NCBI GenBank assembly: GCA_004380135.1
Contig: QXCR01000270.1
Span: forward strand, 1-25,807
DNA: 25,807 nucleotides
DNA from: Stemphylium vesicarium
Taxonomy: Eukaryota > Ascomycota > Dothideomycetes > Pleosporales > Pleosporaceae
Direction of reading: 5' to 3'
The notes under the pieces are model-generated. The model had not been told where the DNA came from, searched no databases, and saw only the letters and a list, made by a program, of their open reading frames with translations. The position numbers were made by a program, and so were the translations under genes. This document shows, piece by piece, positions 1 to 10,277 of the stretch. The first letter of the stretch is position 1. Every line of letters starts with the position of its first letter.

Positions 1-289
1 CAGGCAGGACAAGGATAATGTTGTGATGGCAGTGATGGCAATAGACTCAGCGATGAGGATATAAGGATGGAAAGGTTTCATTGTTTCTCTCGTTGTGGTC
101 AACTCTCATAGTTACATCTCTTACCTAGATTGCCAACTAGTTATTCTATCGTTCATATAGAATTGAATTGTCTTTACCCGAATACCTACTATCCCACTTA
201 GTCGCCAGACAACTCTACGGGCCTACCGCCATACAATACCTCGCCTGCCTTAGTACGGACCAGGAACAGAGAAGTATCGCCGAACCCCG
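1..289. other. Unmutated unique flank, no gene seen
   Basis: This stretch has ordinary base composition and normal CA and TG frequency, unlike nearly everything to its right. It has no long open frame on either strand and I recognise no protein family. It is probably the edge of non-repeat intergenic DNA. It stops abruptly at position 290, where the first LTR begins. Confidence 0.5.
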
Positions 290-879
290 TATAACATATA
301 GCTATTAAATTAATACTATTTATATAATTATCTAGAGTATAATAATAAGTAATACTATAGAAAATTATAAGATTAGTTTATAAGAATACAAAATAGAAAA
401 GAGAGAGATAGTATTATAAAACTAAAAAGATAGATTATAGTAACTTATATATAAAAGTAATAAAAGAGTTACTTTATATAGGTTAAGTAAATAGCTAATC
501 TTTAAGAACTAATACGTAATATTACTTTATAATTTACTTAATTTTATAGTCTTAATAGAAAGTTACTATAAAATAAGTTATATATATCTTATAATATCTT
601 ATAATATCCTATAATATTCTATAAGATATTACGTATAGAATTTATAAGACTTTATAGAATATATAAAATATTAAGTTATATTTCTTAAATATATAGCTAC
701 TAAATAGTATACTTATATACTTATTATATTTAACTTTAAAATTTTAAAATTAGTACTTAATTTTTAAACTTATAAGTTATTTATTAATCTTTATATTATA
801 CTTAACTTATCTTATCTATTACGCGTTTAGCTTATTCCTAAGAACTAACCCTAGAACCCTCTAAGGACGGACCTTCACA
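290..879 (+). repeat. Gypsy LTR copy, coding sense to the right
   Basis: Its reverse complement matches, apart from RIP-type changes, the LTRs at 4309-4886 and 10278-10855: same start (TGTGAAGGTCCG read leftward from 879), the same GCGCGTAATAGATAAG block and the same CTCTCTCTTCTCTATTTTATATT-like block near the far end. The copy is about 590 bp. No internal gypsy sequence follows it, so it is a solo LTR or the remnant of a rearranged element. It contains a run of degenerate 11-bp units near 585-625. No matching 5-bp target duplication is visible because another LTR fragment abuts it at 880. Confidence 0.8.
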
Positions 880-1096
880 GGTCCTAGGGTTAGTTCTTAG
901 GAACAAGCTAGGCGCGTAATAAATAAAGTTAATAAGATTTAGAGATTAATATGTAACTTAAAGAGTTAAGAATTAAGCACTAATTTCTAAATTTTAAAGT
1001 TAAATATAGTAACTATAAAAGTGCGCTATCTAGTAGCTATATACTTAAGAAATAGAACTTAAAATCTTATAAAATCTATAAAGTTCTATATAACGT
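880..1096 (-). repeat. Truncated gypsy LTR in opposite orientation
   Basis: This fragment matches the same LTR family in the orientation of copies A and B. It lacks the first 21 bases of the LTR and stops around 1096, roughly 240 bases in. With the neighbouring LTR it forms an inverted repeat centred near 868; the arms CTAGGGTTAGTTCTTAGG and its complement are separated by about 30 bases. Confidence 0.75.
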
Positions 1097-1107
1097 ATAG
1101 CACCACC

Positions 1108-1139
1108 AAGACGGCCACACCACAAGACGGCCACACCAC
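1108..1139. repeat. Two tandem 16-bp units
   Basis: The unit AAGACGGCCACACCAC occurs twice in direct succession (1108-1123 and 1124-1139). The last eight bases of the second copy are the left target duplication of the adjacent hairpin element. The block is not RIP-mutated. Confidence 0.85.
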
Positions 1140-1284
1140 TAGACTGGCAAATGGGTCTAGGTTGGGTCTAGGTTGGGTCAGGGCTGGGTTAACTAAATAG
1201 GAAGGTACTACGCCTAACTTAGCCTAGTACCTTCCTATTTAGTTAACCCAGCCCTGACCCAACCATGACCCATTTGCCAGTCTA
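1140..1284. mobile_element. 145-bp hairpin MITE, hAT-type
   Basis: This is a non-coding foldback element. Its ends are perfect inverted repeats starting TAGACTGGCAAATGGGTC, and the arms extend inward to a short spacer near 1211-1224, so nearly the whole element can fold back. The left arm carries one extra GGTTGGGTCTA-like unit. An exact 8-bp direct repeat, CACACCAC, flanks it (1132-1139 and 1285-1292). An 8-bp target duplication with short TIRs is characteristic of the hAT superfamily. No transposase is encoded, so any movement would need one supplied in trans. The element is unmutated although its neighbourhood is RIP-degraded. Confidence 0.8.
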
Positions 1285-1292
1285 CACACCAC

Positions 1293-2007
1293 CGAGCCGG
1301 GCAATTATTTTGGCATTTCTCTTTCTCCAATAATTCTATTAAGTCGAAATACATTAATAAGATAAATGATAGAGATAAAAGCTTAGAGTTATACTTTTCT
1401 AATAAGTTATAAATTACCTGAATAGGCCTAGTATAGCTTAAGTAATAGATTAAAAAGATAGAGATCTCGCTTTAGCTCTAATCCCTACATTAAGAACTTA
1501 CTAAAGCCAAATACTTCTATAACACTTTCTAAATACTTCTTATATAGTACTATTATATTAGTTTAGATATTAAAGCTATTATTAGTTTAAAATAATAAGA
1601 AAGTAAGAGAAGAAGTTTCTTAAACCTAAAATTAGATTTTCTTGTACAATAGCTTCTATAATATGTATATAAAAATTCTAAAGGTGGATTTATTATAGTA
1701 TTATATTACAGATAACAAGCAAAGGCCTCTCCTAGACGAAGGATGCGATATTAGCAACTAATAGTCGCACACGTTAGAAGGTAATAATCCGCGTAAGGCG
1801 CAAAGATTACGTAATTAGTATCTTACTAAGACCTAATATCTTTAGATGCTAGGTCCTCTCTAGATATTAGAATATCTTTAGGTACTAATAATATCTAATA
1901 TCCTAGAGTGTGATGGGCTACGCCCTAAAAAGAGAGTGCGCTACGCCAAGTGGGCTGCGCTAAGGCCTGAGAGTCAAGAGACCTCAGATGACGATGATAA
2001 GTACTGA
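1293..2007 (+). pseudogene. Possible RIP-degraded reading frame, unassigned
   Basis: One forward frame can be read from about 1293 to a TGA at 2005-2007. It is broken by many in-frame TAG and TAA codons, but none of those I saw is TGA, which fits RIP of CAG, CAA and TGG. The last 90 or so bases look least damaged and read as a basic stretch (RPKKRVRYAKW) followed by an acidic tail ending DDDDKY. I recognise no family. It may be the C-terminal part of a transposon protein, or simply AT-rich DNA that reads this way by chance. The interval also contains less mutated patches around 1293-1345 and 1720-1800. Confidence 0.25.
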
Positions 2008-2013
2008 CTACAC

Positions 2014-2042
2014 CAAGACAACGCCTATGCTTTGTTGTCTTG
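2014..2042. repeat. Short inverted repeat (hairpin)
   Basis: CAAGACAAC (2014-2022) pairs with GTTGTCTTG (2034-2042) across an 11-base loop. It lies just after the TGA that closes the possible frame upstream, in a patch that escaped RIP. It could be part of a transposon end; there is no T-run to suggest a terminator. Confidence 0.45.
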
Positions 2043-2111
2043 TGCCAGCCTTTTGGCTAAATGGGCGTACTGTGTAGCCGTACGCTGGGCTGTCGCCCGC
2101 CCATTACAAGT

Positions 2112-3000
2112 ATATAGTATTAAAAGTAATTAATAGCTACTTAGTTAAGCTAAATATATCTTTAAGTCTTTATCTAGTATTCTATATTAACTAAATTAAG
2201 CTTATAAGTTTAGACTTACTACTTAGCTAAGAAGTAAATAATTCTTAGCTACTAGCGTTATAAGTAGTAGGAGAGAATTAATAATTAGTAAAAAATATTA
2301 TAATAAAATAGAAATGCTATATTAGAAAAAGAAATAAATGTAAATATAAGGTTAAATAAAGAGAGTATAACTAAATAACGTTTAAGCTAGTCTAGCTACA
2401 TAAGAGTATAGAAGCTCTAGACTACTAGATATCTTATATAGCACTATACCGCGACGTTAAAGGACGCCTCCTAAATAGGTTTTAGGAGGAAAATAGATAG
2501 ACCTTTAAGAGAGAAGGTATTATAATAGACTAAATATTCTTTAGTAAAGCTCCTTAATAAAATCTTAGTAGATATATTTAATAAATACTTAGATTACCTT
2601 AGACTAATATTTATTGAATAAGTAGATAAGTACTAGTGTGGATAGACTAATAGCTCCTTATTAAATGCAATTACTATATACCTGGCCTTGCCATTAGCTG
2701 TCTACTCCTTAAGTGCTCCTAGAGCTAGCCCCTTACATAGATATATAATTTTAAGCTCGTTTAATGCTAAGTAGTCGTATAGAGATAATCTAAATATAAT
2801 AAAATACTAAGATAACAGCTGTAATTAAATAGATAGAGCTATAATAGCGCTGAAATAGCGCCTATAAAGATAAGATAATATAAGAATAAGATTCTAAGAG
2901 CTATTTTAAGAGCTAACTAAGTTAACTATAATACTAGAAACCTATTATAAGATTAACCTCTTACTAAAACTATAGCCTCTTCCCTAAAAACACCCGTACC
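2112..3000. other. Heavily RIP-degraded DNA, unassigned
   Basis: CA and TG are rare here and all frames are full of TAG and TAA. A forward reading around 2200-2950 gives protein-like stretches between stops (for example LYRDVKGRLLNRF near 2440), hinting at former coding DNA, but I cannot place it in a family. A less mutated patch lies at about 2630-2710. It might be the upstream part of the MULE that follows, or another older element. Confidence 0.3.
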
Positions 3001-3009
3001 CAGCCTAGG

Positions 3010-3175
3010 TACTAAGCCGTCTAAGCCTTATCAAGCAAGCCTCACTTTTAGGCTTGGCTCGGCTTGCAAAATTGGCTGCGGCAGCTTGACTTGGCTCGGC
3101 TTGGTTGGACCAAGCCGTGACAAGCAAGTACTTGCAAGCGGCTTGCTTGTTGACAAGTATGCTCGCTGCAATTCA
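3010..3175. repeat. CAAGC/GCTTG-rich block with small palindromes
   Basis: This GC-richer, RIP-spared block is packed with copies of CAAGC, AAGCC and their complements. It includes a 9-bp palindrome, CGGCTTGGT (3097-3105) with ACCAAGCCG (3109-3117), and a GCAAG-CGG-CTTGC motif. Dense short inverted motifs like this are typical of subterminal transposase-binding regions of hAT and some MULE elements. It could be one end of the MULE downstream, or a separate small insertion. No clear TIR pair or target duplication was found. Confidence 0.4.
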
Positions 3176-4308
3176 AAGTGAGAACCCAGAGACACCGGTG
3201 TCTGCCACCGACATTCGCTGCGAGATAAAGACGATCAGAGAGACATTTAGATGGAAGGAGTCCAATAGAGGCACTGCTAGATGGTCTGTCCACGGCAGAC
3301 TAGGTTTTCGTAGTCAAGAAGAACGACAACAATCGCATCTAGAACCTCTTTTTCGCCCATTACAAGTAGGTCGAGCTTCTACTAGCAAATCCTAACGTCC
3401 TACTTATAGACTATATATATTAAACTAATAGATATAAACTTCCTCTACTATATATACTAGGCTACAGTAACCTATAGAAGTTCTTCTCTACGGGCTTCTA
3501 CTCTCTTAGCAACAAGATACATATAGACTACTATTAGGCAATCGCAAACTTCCTTCTTAAGACAGTCGTATAATAACCACGTGTATTTATTATTAATTAA
3601 GAAGAGGCATTGGAAACATTAACGCGCTCGCTGCTCCTAGGCGTTCCTTAGCTCTTATATACATGGCACATTAACAAGAATATTTAGACAAAAGCGCAAT
3701 AGGCCTGGCGAGACGCCAATAGCACGATAAAAGATGAGAAGTAGAGGATTACTAAGCAAAGGACTTTTTTTATAAAGCGTTAGACTTAGGTACCCTAGCT
3801 CTAAAGACTAGAGCGCTTTAAAGCAGCTCTCTTACAGATTAAATAACTTTAGGCTAATCAAGGTAGCTTATCTACGCGAAGAGGCCACTTAAACTCTAGT
3901 TTAAATAGGACGATTTACTTGAAGACTACAATTATTAGCTAGAGCTTTAAAGGTACCTATAAGAAAACCAATACCTTACACGCGTAGAGTGGGCAGCTAT
4001 ATAGACCCCTTATCACTAATACTATAACACGATTATAAGTTTACCTATTAAAGGAATATATAAGATTTTAAAGGACTATCTTATAACTTTAAAAGGCGAT
4101 TTACTTCGCATTATTAGAAGAATTAGGTAGATAGTTAAGGGTTAGTATAGCAAGTACGCAAAGAACATGCATTATCCCAACATAGATCTAGATTCTAGCA
4201 CAAACTAAAGTCAATGCCATTCCTACCTCCTGGGATCTATGATGTCCTTACTCCACCAGCTATCGAGCGCATTAGATAATAAGACCTGCTACGCAAGGAA
4301 GAGCAAAG
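3159..4308 (+). pseudogene. Mutator-like (MULE) transposase relic, truncated
   Basis: MULE transposases are DDE enzymes that cut and paste Mutator-type elements. From the ATG at 3159 the frame reads NPETPVSATDI, resembling the N-terminal region of fungal MULE proteins. About one base is missing near 3246, after which the adjacent frame continues with FVVKKNDNNR (3310-3340), FFAHYK (3350-3364), the first-Asp region IDYIYxTNRYKLPLLYILG (about 3396-3450), the region corresponding to TDRE (INxEEAL, 3591-3612) and the conserved WHINKN (3664-3681). In-frame TAG and TAA codons sit where Gln and Trp are expected. The first 240 bases are almost free of RIP; the rest is heavily hit. The relic ends at 4308, where the LTR of gypsy copy A begins, so the C-terminus is displaced beyond the window or lost. 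The family assignment is firm; the exact start is not. Confidence 0.75.
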
Positions 4309-4886
4309 TGTGAAGGTCCGTCCTTAGAGGGTCCTAGGTTTAGTTCTTAGGAATAAGCTAGGCGCGTAATAGATAAAATAGGTTAAGTATAATATAAAAA
4401 TTAATAAATAACTTAAGAATTTAAATATTAAGTACTAATTATTAGATTTTAAAGTTAAATTTATTAACTATATAAGTACGCTATTTAGTAGCTACATACT
4501 TAGAAAATATAATTTAATATCTTATATATTTTATAAGATCTTTTATATTCTATATATAAGGTCTTATAAAATGTTATAGGATATTATAAAATATACGTAA
4601 TTTATTCTATAGTAGCTTTTGACTAAAACTATAAAATTATATAAGTTATAGAGTAATCCTATCTATTAGTTTTTAAAAGTTAACTCTTTACTTAACTTAT
4701 ATAAGATAACTTCTTTACTACTTTTATATATAAATTACTATGCTTTATCTATTTAAATTTATAAAACTATCTCTCTCTTCTCTATTTTATATTCCTATAA
4801 ACTAACTTTATAGTTTTCTATAGTACTATTTATTATTATACTCTAGGTAATTATATAAATAGTACTAGTTTAATAGCTATAGTTAC
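4309..4886 (-). repeat. 3' LTR of gypsy copy A
   Basis: This roughly 578-bp LTR starts (plus strand) TGTGAAGGTCCG and shows the same internal blocks as 10278-10855. Because the element is coded on the minus strand, it is the 3' LTR. The inner boundary, around GTTAC at 4882-4886, is approximate. The interior carries the RIP signature; the outer 60 bases are less mutated. The 5' LTR of copy A lies beyond the right edge of the window, so its target duplication cannot be tested. Confidence 0.85.
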
Positions 4887-7389
4887 TTATTAATATTACG
4901 CGAAAAAGAATTTTAAGTATTATATATTATTATTAAAGAAGAAATATAAAGACTATTATTATAATAGTGTAAAGTTGTGCGTGCTAATAGAGATTCTCTT
5001 ACTAGACTTTTCTTAGTTAGATTAGGAGCTAGCTTACTTAGAATAATAGGAGTCTAAGGCTAATATAGTAGAGATAGTAGTATTAGATACTCTATTAGTA
5101 GTACGTGCGAAGAAGGATTATCTCTATAAATAAAAGAAAATAGTAAAGTATTATAAATAATAATAAGAAAATAAATTAGATAAATTTATAAAAGATATTA
5201 AAGCGCTAAAAATAGTAGATAATATTAACTAAAAGATATATCTACTTAAAAATAGTAAAATACTTAGTACTTCTATATTAGATTAGTATACCTTTACACT
5301 AATTTTTTTAAATAAAGATTCTACTTTTAATAAGTAATTATATACTTTATATAATACTTTATTAGTAGCTAGTAATAGTTTTTAAAATTAATATCTAGTT
5401 CTTAGGTAATATTACTCTTAGAGTAATCTAACTATTTAATTAAGTATTTTCTACTATTACTCTATATCTAGTATATAAGGAATTTCTTAACTTAAAATTT
5501 ATTTTCTTTTTTTATTCTATAGTAGAAGGCTTTCTAGAGTATTGTTTTTAAGTATACTAATTCTAATTTATTAATAAAAAATCTTAGATATATCTTTATA
5601 TTAGATAAAAAATTAAGTATATAAGTAGTTAATCTTTTCTAATTAAGAACTAAAAATAGTCTAATCTTAATATTATTTAGTCCCTTACTAAATTATATAG
5701 TATGAAAGTTTTTTATAAGTAGATAAACTTTATCCTCTCTTTTTAACTAAAATACTATTTTTTATTTCTTATTAATATATAAAATACTTTAGTATTATAT
5801 CTTTTTAAGTTCGCATTATAGTAGCTTATATACTAACTTTAGCTTATTAGCTATAGTAATAGCTACTTCTATTTTTAGACTTAGTAATATATATATAAAG
5901 AGATTTAGGTATCTTTTATAGTTCGCGTAGAATAAGGTCGATTCTATAGACTCTAAAAGCTTATTATTATAGACTATCTATACTATAGATAATAATATAA
6001 TCTAGTTATTCTACTAGTAGTTATTATTAATCTATAGATAGGCTTTTATTATATAAATAATTATTTATTTTATCTATTTATTTATAAATAGTAAGCTATT
6101 AATAGCTTTCTTTTAGTATTAATTATAGTAAGTAATATTATCTAAAAGTTAAAAGTAAAGAGTTTATTTCTATTACTAATAACTAACTTTAGTATACTAT
6201 AATACCTTATAATATAATTATTAATAATATACGTAAGTTATACTATTATAAAGTCTTTATTAAAGGTAATATACTTAACTTACTTTATAAAATAATTAAC
6301 TACTATAAAAATTATATTATATAATACTTTAATAATAGGGTCTCTTAAGATTAGTAGGCCTATAATAAAGTTTATAGAGATATTTAACTATAATATATTA
6401 GATAGCTTTGTTACTTATATTTCTCTATAAGGTGTGTAAATACTACATTTATTCTTTTAATAGTATATATATATAATAATAAATAAGATAAACTTATTTT
6501 TTATATATAGAAATTTATAATTTTACTTTAAAAGTTCTATTATCTAAGTAATACTAGAGTAATTATATATAAAGATACTATAGTACTACTTAATAATTAC
6601 TTTTTAAAATTCTTTTAATACTTAATTAGAAATTTATATAAATAGGTTTAGCCTCTTTACTAGTTATAATAATCTATCTTTTTAGCGTATAAGTATTATA
6701 GATTTATTAATTATTTTTATTTCTATAATATTATATCTATAGCTAAGAGTATTAGCCTTATTATTATCTTTTCTTAGTATAAATATAATCTTAAACTTAT
6801 ATTATCCTAATTTCTATAATTATTAAGCTTATTATTTATATATTATCTTAGTAGTTATAAATATAACTAAGTTCTTATAATTTAAAAATATTATAAGTTC
6901 CAAGTAACTCTTAGCGTATACTCTCTAATACTTTAGATAAGTAATAATAGCTAATAGCTTCTTATTATAAATACTATAGTTTTCGTTTAGCCTTAAAAGC
7001 TTACGTAAATAATAGATAATAAGATACTATTAGCCTTTATATAACTAGCTAGTATATCCTCTTAATATAAGATTTAATAAGTTAGTCTTAAAGTATAGAA
7101 GTTACTCTAATTAAAATATATAGAAGTATAGTAATATTATATATATTTTTTTAGCGTCTAAAGGGCGTCTTCTACTTTCTAACTTTATATAAAAAGTGTA
7201 TCCTTTTATATAAGTTTTAGTAATAAAATAGTAATCTTAAAGTAATCTTTAATAAACTATTAATTAAAATTTAAGAATTCTAAGAAAAATTATTTTTTAT
7301 AAATACTTTAATCTTTTTTTTTAATTATGCGTACTCTATTAGCCTTTATAATATATTCTAGGAAAGTAACCTCTTTATAGAATTTATAT
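4887..7389 (-). pseudogene. pol: Gypsy copy A pol: RNase H, integrase, chromodomain
   Basis: This is the downstream half of the Pol polyprotein of a Ty3/gypsy chromovirus, read on the minus strand. From right to left: the RT/RNase H connection and RNase H (about 7380-6740, with the end of the RNase H tether reading RKDNNKANTLS, matching the usual GKxNGKADALS), the integrase zinc-binding region (about 6700-6500), and the integrase core. The first core Asp region reads ISINF (6367-6384) and the second SNRNK (6163-6177); both Asp are changed to Asn. A C-terminal chromodomain follows at about 5495-5388 (EVKKFLIY and KYLIK motifs), just before the LTR. Chromodomains of this class guide integration to methylated-histone heterochromatin. 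Dozens of TAG/TAA stops make it dead. The frame is cut at 7389 by the LINE and continues at 25477. Confidence 0.85.
7376..7389. repeat. Left 14-bp target duplication of the LINE
   Basis: TATAGAATTTATAT here is repeated exactly at 25477-25490. The equivalent place in gypsy copy B (about 15065-15079) has a single copy in continuous RT sequence, so B serves as the empty site. Confidence 0.9.
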
Positions 7390-7659
7390 GTTATGTTTCC
7401 ATTAAAGTACTTTTTTAGCCGAAGGCTCTGCAGGACTGTGGCGAAGCCGTTCTATATAGTGTTTATTTACATTAATTTTCTTTACTACTGTACAGTGTGG
7501 GTGGCGGGTGGCGTAGTCCTGCTATTAGCTAGCTAGTAGCTTCAGCAGGCGCTAGCGCTAAAGAGCATTTTAGTACAGGAAGAGATAAAGTAGCGAGCTC
7601 TTTAACATAAGAAAGTAGTAATAGTAATAATATAGAAAATAGATATATATAGTCCTGTT

Positions 7660-10277
7660 TTATATAGTAACTATCTGCTCGTTCGTTATTTAGCCTAGGT
7701 GCCACTTTCTTATTCCAATTCTAGTGCTTATAATAAAGGCTATAGTAGCTTCTATACTAGCTTTAGTATAGAGAAGAATAGGTAAGATAATAAGTTAATA
7801 TTAGATTATCTCTTTCAGTTATTCTCTCTTTATTTTATAGCGTAGGCACTCTAGAAGGAGGTATTTTAGTATTTAAACTTTGTAGTAGCTATAGAGATTT
7901 AAGTCTCTCTTCTTAAATCTTTTAAGGTATAAGTTAAAGTATCTATATTATAGCTTTATTAAGTAGAAGGCATTTATTATCTCTCGTAGTAGTCCTCTAG
8001 GGGTTTTAATTATTAGAGTTATAGAGAGTGGGTAGATCTTAGCGTATAAGGACCTAGATAGTGCTCTCTCTCTATATGCGATATATTCTTACCTTTATTC
8101 TGCGGTCTAAATTTTCTAGATCTCTATACCTAGGTAGGCACGGCTTATTAATTCTAAGATAACTAGGCTATCTTTCGCTACTTCCTTCGCTAGCGCGTCC
8201 GCTTTTTCATTTCCTTTTACATTTATGTGGCCTAGTGCCTATAGAAGATAAATAGTGGCCTTTCTTATCTAAATTTGTTTTACTGCTTTAAGGCACCTTA
8301 GTAGCTAGTATTAGCCTAGCTTATCTAATAGGCTTTTTAGCCTATAGATTACTACTTGGTTATCTACAAAGATGTTAATTTCTTAGTCTTTTTCGGCCGT
8401 TGTAGTAGCGTGTTCAAATGCCTACGCTATGCCTTCTAGTTCTCCATTGTAGACGAGTTGGAGTGGTCCAATATTTGTCTTTTTTAAATAGATCTCTTAC
8501 TAGGCTGCGTTGTAGACTACTAGACCTACGCCTATCCCTATACCTTTTTTAACTTATAAAGTGTCTAAGTATATTATAATAAAGTTATCTTTACTTCTAC
8601 TTTAAACGTATACTACGTATATAATTACTTCTTTATCTTTTAACTTTTTTAATACTAAGACTATATAGCTAAGAGTATCTTAAGGTTTAAATCTATATAG
8701 GATAGTCTTTTTAATATCCTTATTATATATTAGGATAGCGTTTATAATTATTACTAGTTAATAGTATTAGCCTAGTTTCTTCTAGGTGTGCATGCTCGTA
8801 GATCTTAGCCTAGCGATGGCTTTTGGAATGGGGTGGGTGCTAGGTAGCTGGGCTGCTCGAATTGCGTATTTCCATGTGGCTGTGTTTAATCGAATAGTTG
8901 GCGTTGTAAGACTAGATTTGATGCTAGTAGGCAGTGCTGGCGAGGTTCTAAAGGCACCTAGGATCTTTCTGCACGCTATGTTGTGTAGAGGTTGTAGCAA
9001 GTTATTGGTGTAGCTTTGTGCTTTCCAGTATATTGGTGATCCGTAGTCTGCTACGCTGGCAACACATGCTAGGTAGAGTTGCCTTATTGCTTGTGGTGAC
9101 AGGCCTCTTTCGCTGTTTGCTAGTCTGTGTAACCTGTAGAATGCTTGCCGGGCTTGGTTTACTCTAGTGGCTATATGGCCTTTGAAGGAGAGCCTATAGT
9201 CTAGGTATATGCCAAGCCATTTCACGTTGTCTGTTGGAGCCACTATGGTATTGTCTAGTAGTCGCAGGGTTCTTTCTTTTCTCTCTTTTTTAGCAGTAAA
9301 GTGGATAAGTTCTATTTTAGCTATATTAAATAGGATTACTAGTTTCTTGCCACTTTAAAAGAGCTAAGTTATTTATTATTCTAGTTATTTAACGTTCTTC
9401 TTAATTAATAAAGATAAAGTTAATAGCGATAAGTTATTAATATAGGATAGGTTAACGCTTTATAATCCTAGGAAGAGGTCTCTAATATAGAGTAAGAAGA
9501 AGATAGGAGACACTAGGCTACCTTATAGTATACTAGCAATTATCTCGCTAAATTCTTTAGTCTTATTATTAAAAGAGAGCCTTAGCGTTCTATTAGATAG
9601 AAAAGATATTTCCTATGCGATAAGATTAATAAGGAGGCCTAGTTTCTTTATTATTTATAGAAACTAGTTATAAGATATATAGTTAAAAGCTCCTTTTATA
9701 TCTAAGAAGATAGTAGATGTAATTAGGCTATATTATTTCTAGTATTAGATCTAGTCAACTAGTAGTAGTGCCGCGTTAATTGCTAATTTCTTAAATCTTC
9801 CTCCTATTTACGTTAGGTCTAGGAGGTTAGTAGTTTCTATTAGATAGCTAAGCCTATTTACCGTAATTCTTTTAATAGTCTTGCCTAGGTAGCTTAGTAG
9901 AGTAATTACTCTATATACTTTTAGGATTAAGTAGTTAGGTTTAGAGGGTTTCTTAAGTATAGCTCCTATAGCTTATTTCTAGCAGGTTAGGTAGTATCTA
10001 TAGTTAAATAGAAGTAAGTAGGCCTTAACGAAGATTTATAGCTATGCTTCATAGGCCGCAGTAATAATATCTTGCGTAATAGCGTTGGATTCTAGTATGC
10101 TACTTTTAACTTTATCTAAGCAAGCCTATTCTAGTTTAGTTATTAATAGAGGTAGCTACTCCTAATTACTTTCTTAGTAATTAGTAAAGGTAGGTACCTC
10201 TATAGTTAGTAGTAGTAGAAATAGGCCTATATAGAGTGCTTAGCACTTTCTACTAAAAGTAGTTTTACCTAGTATCG
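7660..10277 (-). pseudogene. LINE ORF2, RT + RNase H + C-terminal part
   Basis: This is the downstream part of ORF2, which reverse-transcribes LINE RNA at the nicked target. On the minus strand the RT fingers and palm start near 10270 (AAYEA and ILKKPSKPNY near 10030-9940), with FLDIKGAFNYIS near 9690, the QGSPxSP region mutated to GSLVSPIFFLLYIRDLF (about 9528-9478) and the catalytic F/YxDD box mutated to YINN (9433-9447). The RT thumb occupies an open block at 9243-8782. An RNase H domain follows (about 8600-8110): acidic residues appear at YLDTL (8557-8570), GELEGIA (8426-8446), FVDNQ (8356-8371) and NEKADALAKE (8182-8212). Next comes the Tad-type terminal segment (KRFKKRDLNL, LLLEC) around 7900-7830. 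The end is set at the TAA at 7660; an earlier TAA at 7690 is possible. Stops are RIP-derived. Confidence 0.85.
8782..9243 (-). pseudogene. RIP-spared open block inside LINE ORF2 (RT thumb)
   Basis: This stretch reads 153 codons without a stop, in frame with the ORF2 around it, and has normal CA/TG content. The protein includes VKWLGIYLDYRLSFKGHI and a DYGSPIYW motif, the standard segment just after the RT palm in Tad1/I-type LINEs. It is a fragment of the dead ORF2, not an independent gene. The sequence on both sides is dense with RIP stops. Confidence 0.85.

Larger units (their letters stand above)
7390..10277 (-). mobile_element. Tad1-type LINE, 3' half
   Basis: This is the 3' half of a non-LTR retrotransposon on the minus strand. 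The other half is at 22589-25476, with gypsy copy B between them. The element ends at 7390 next to its target duplication, with no obvious poly-A tail; the terminal sequence reads AATGGAAACATAAC. The stretch 7390-7660 is 3' untranslated region and is largely RIP-spared up to about 7570. The two halves together are about 5.78 kb, a plausible full length for this clade. Confidence 0.85.

Noticed and set aside
290..1300. Possible origin or centromere-like AT-rich palindrome
   Set aside because: The structure is explained by two inverted LTR copies and a MITE.
1293..3000. hAT, Helitron or copia coding sequence
   Set aside because: I tried several reading frames and could not find the defining motifs, so no family is assigned.
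3048..3293. 81-codon minus-strand open frame over the MULE N-terminus
   Set aside because: Antisense to the recognisable MULE frame; open only because the island escaped RIP.
2098..3368. Shared 15-mer CGCCCATTACAAGTA at 2098-2112 and 3354-3368
   Set aside because: The flanks do not extend the match and the second copy is ordinary MULE coding sequence; a chance match of this length is plausible in a window this size.
8786..9013. 75-codon plus-strand frame
   Set aside because: Antisense shadow of the LINE RT thumb segment.
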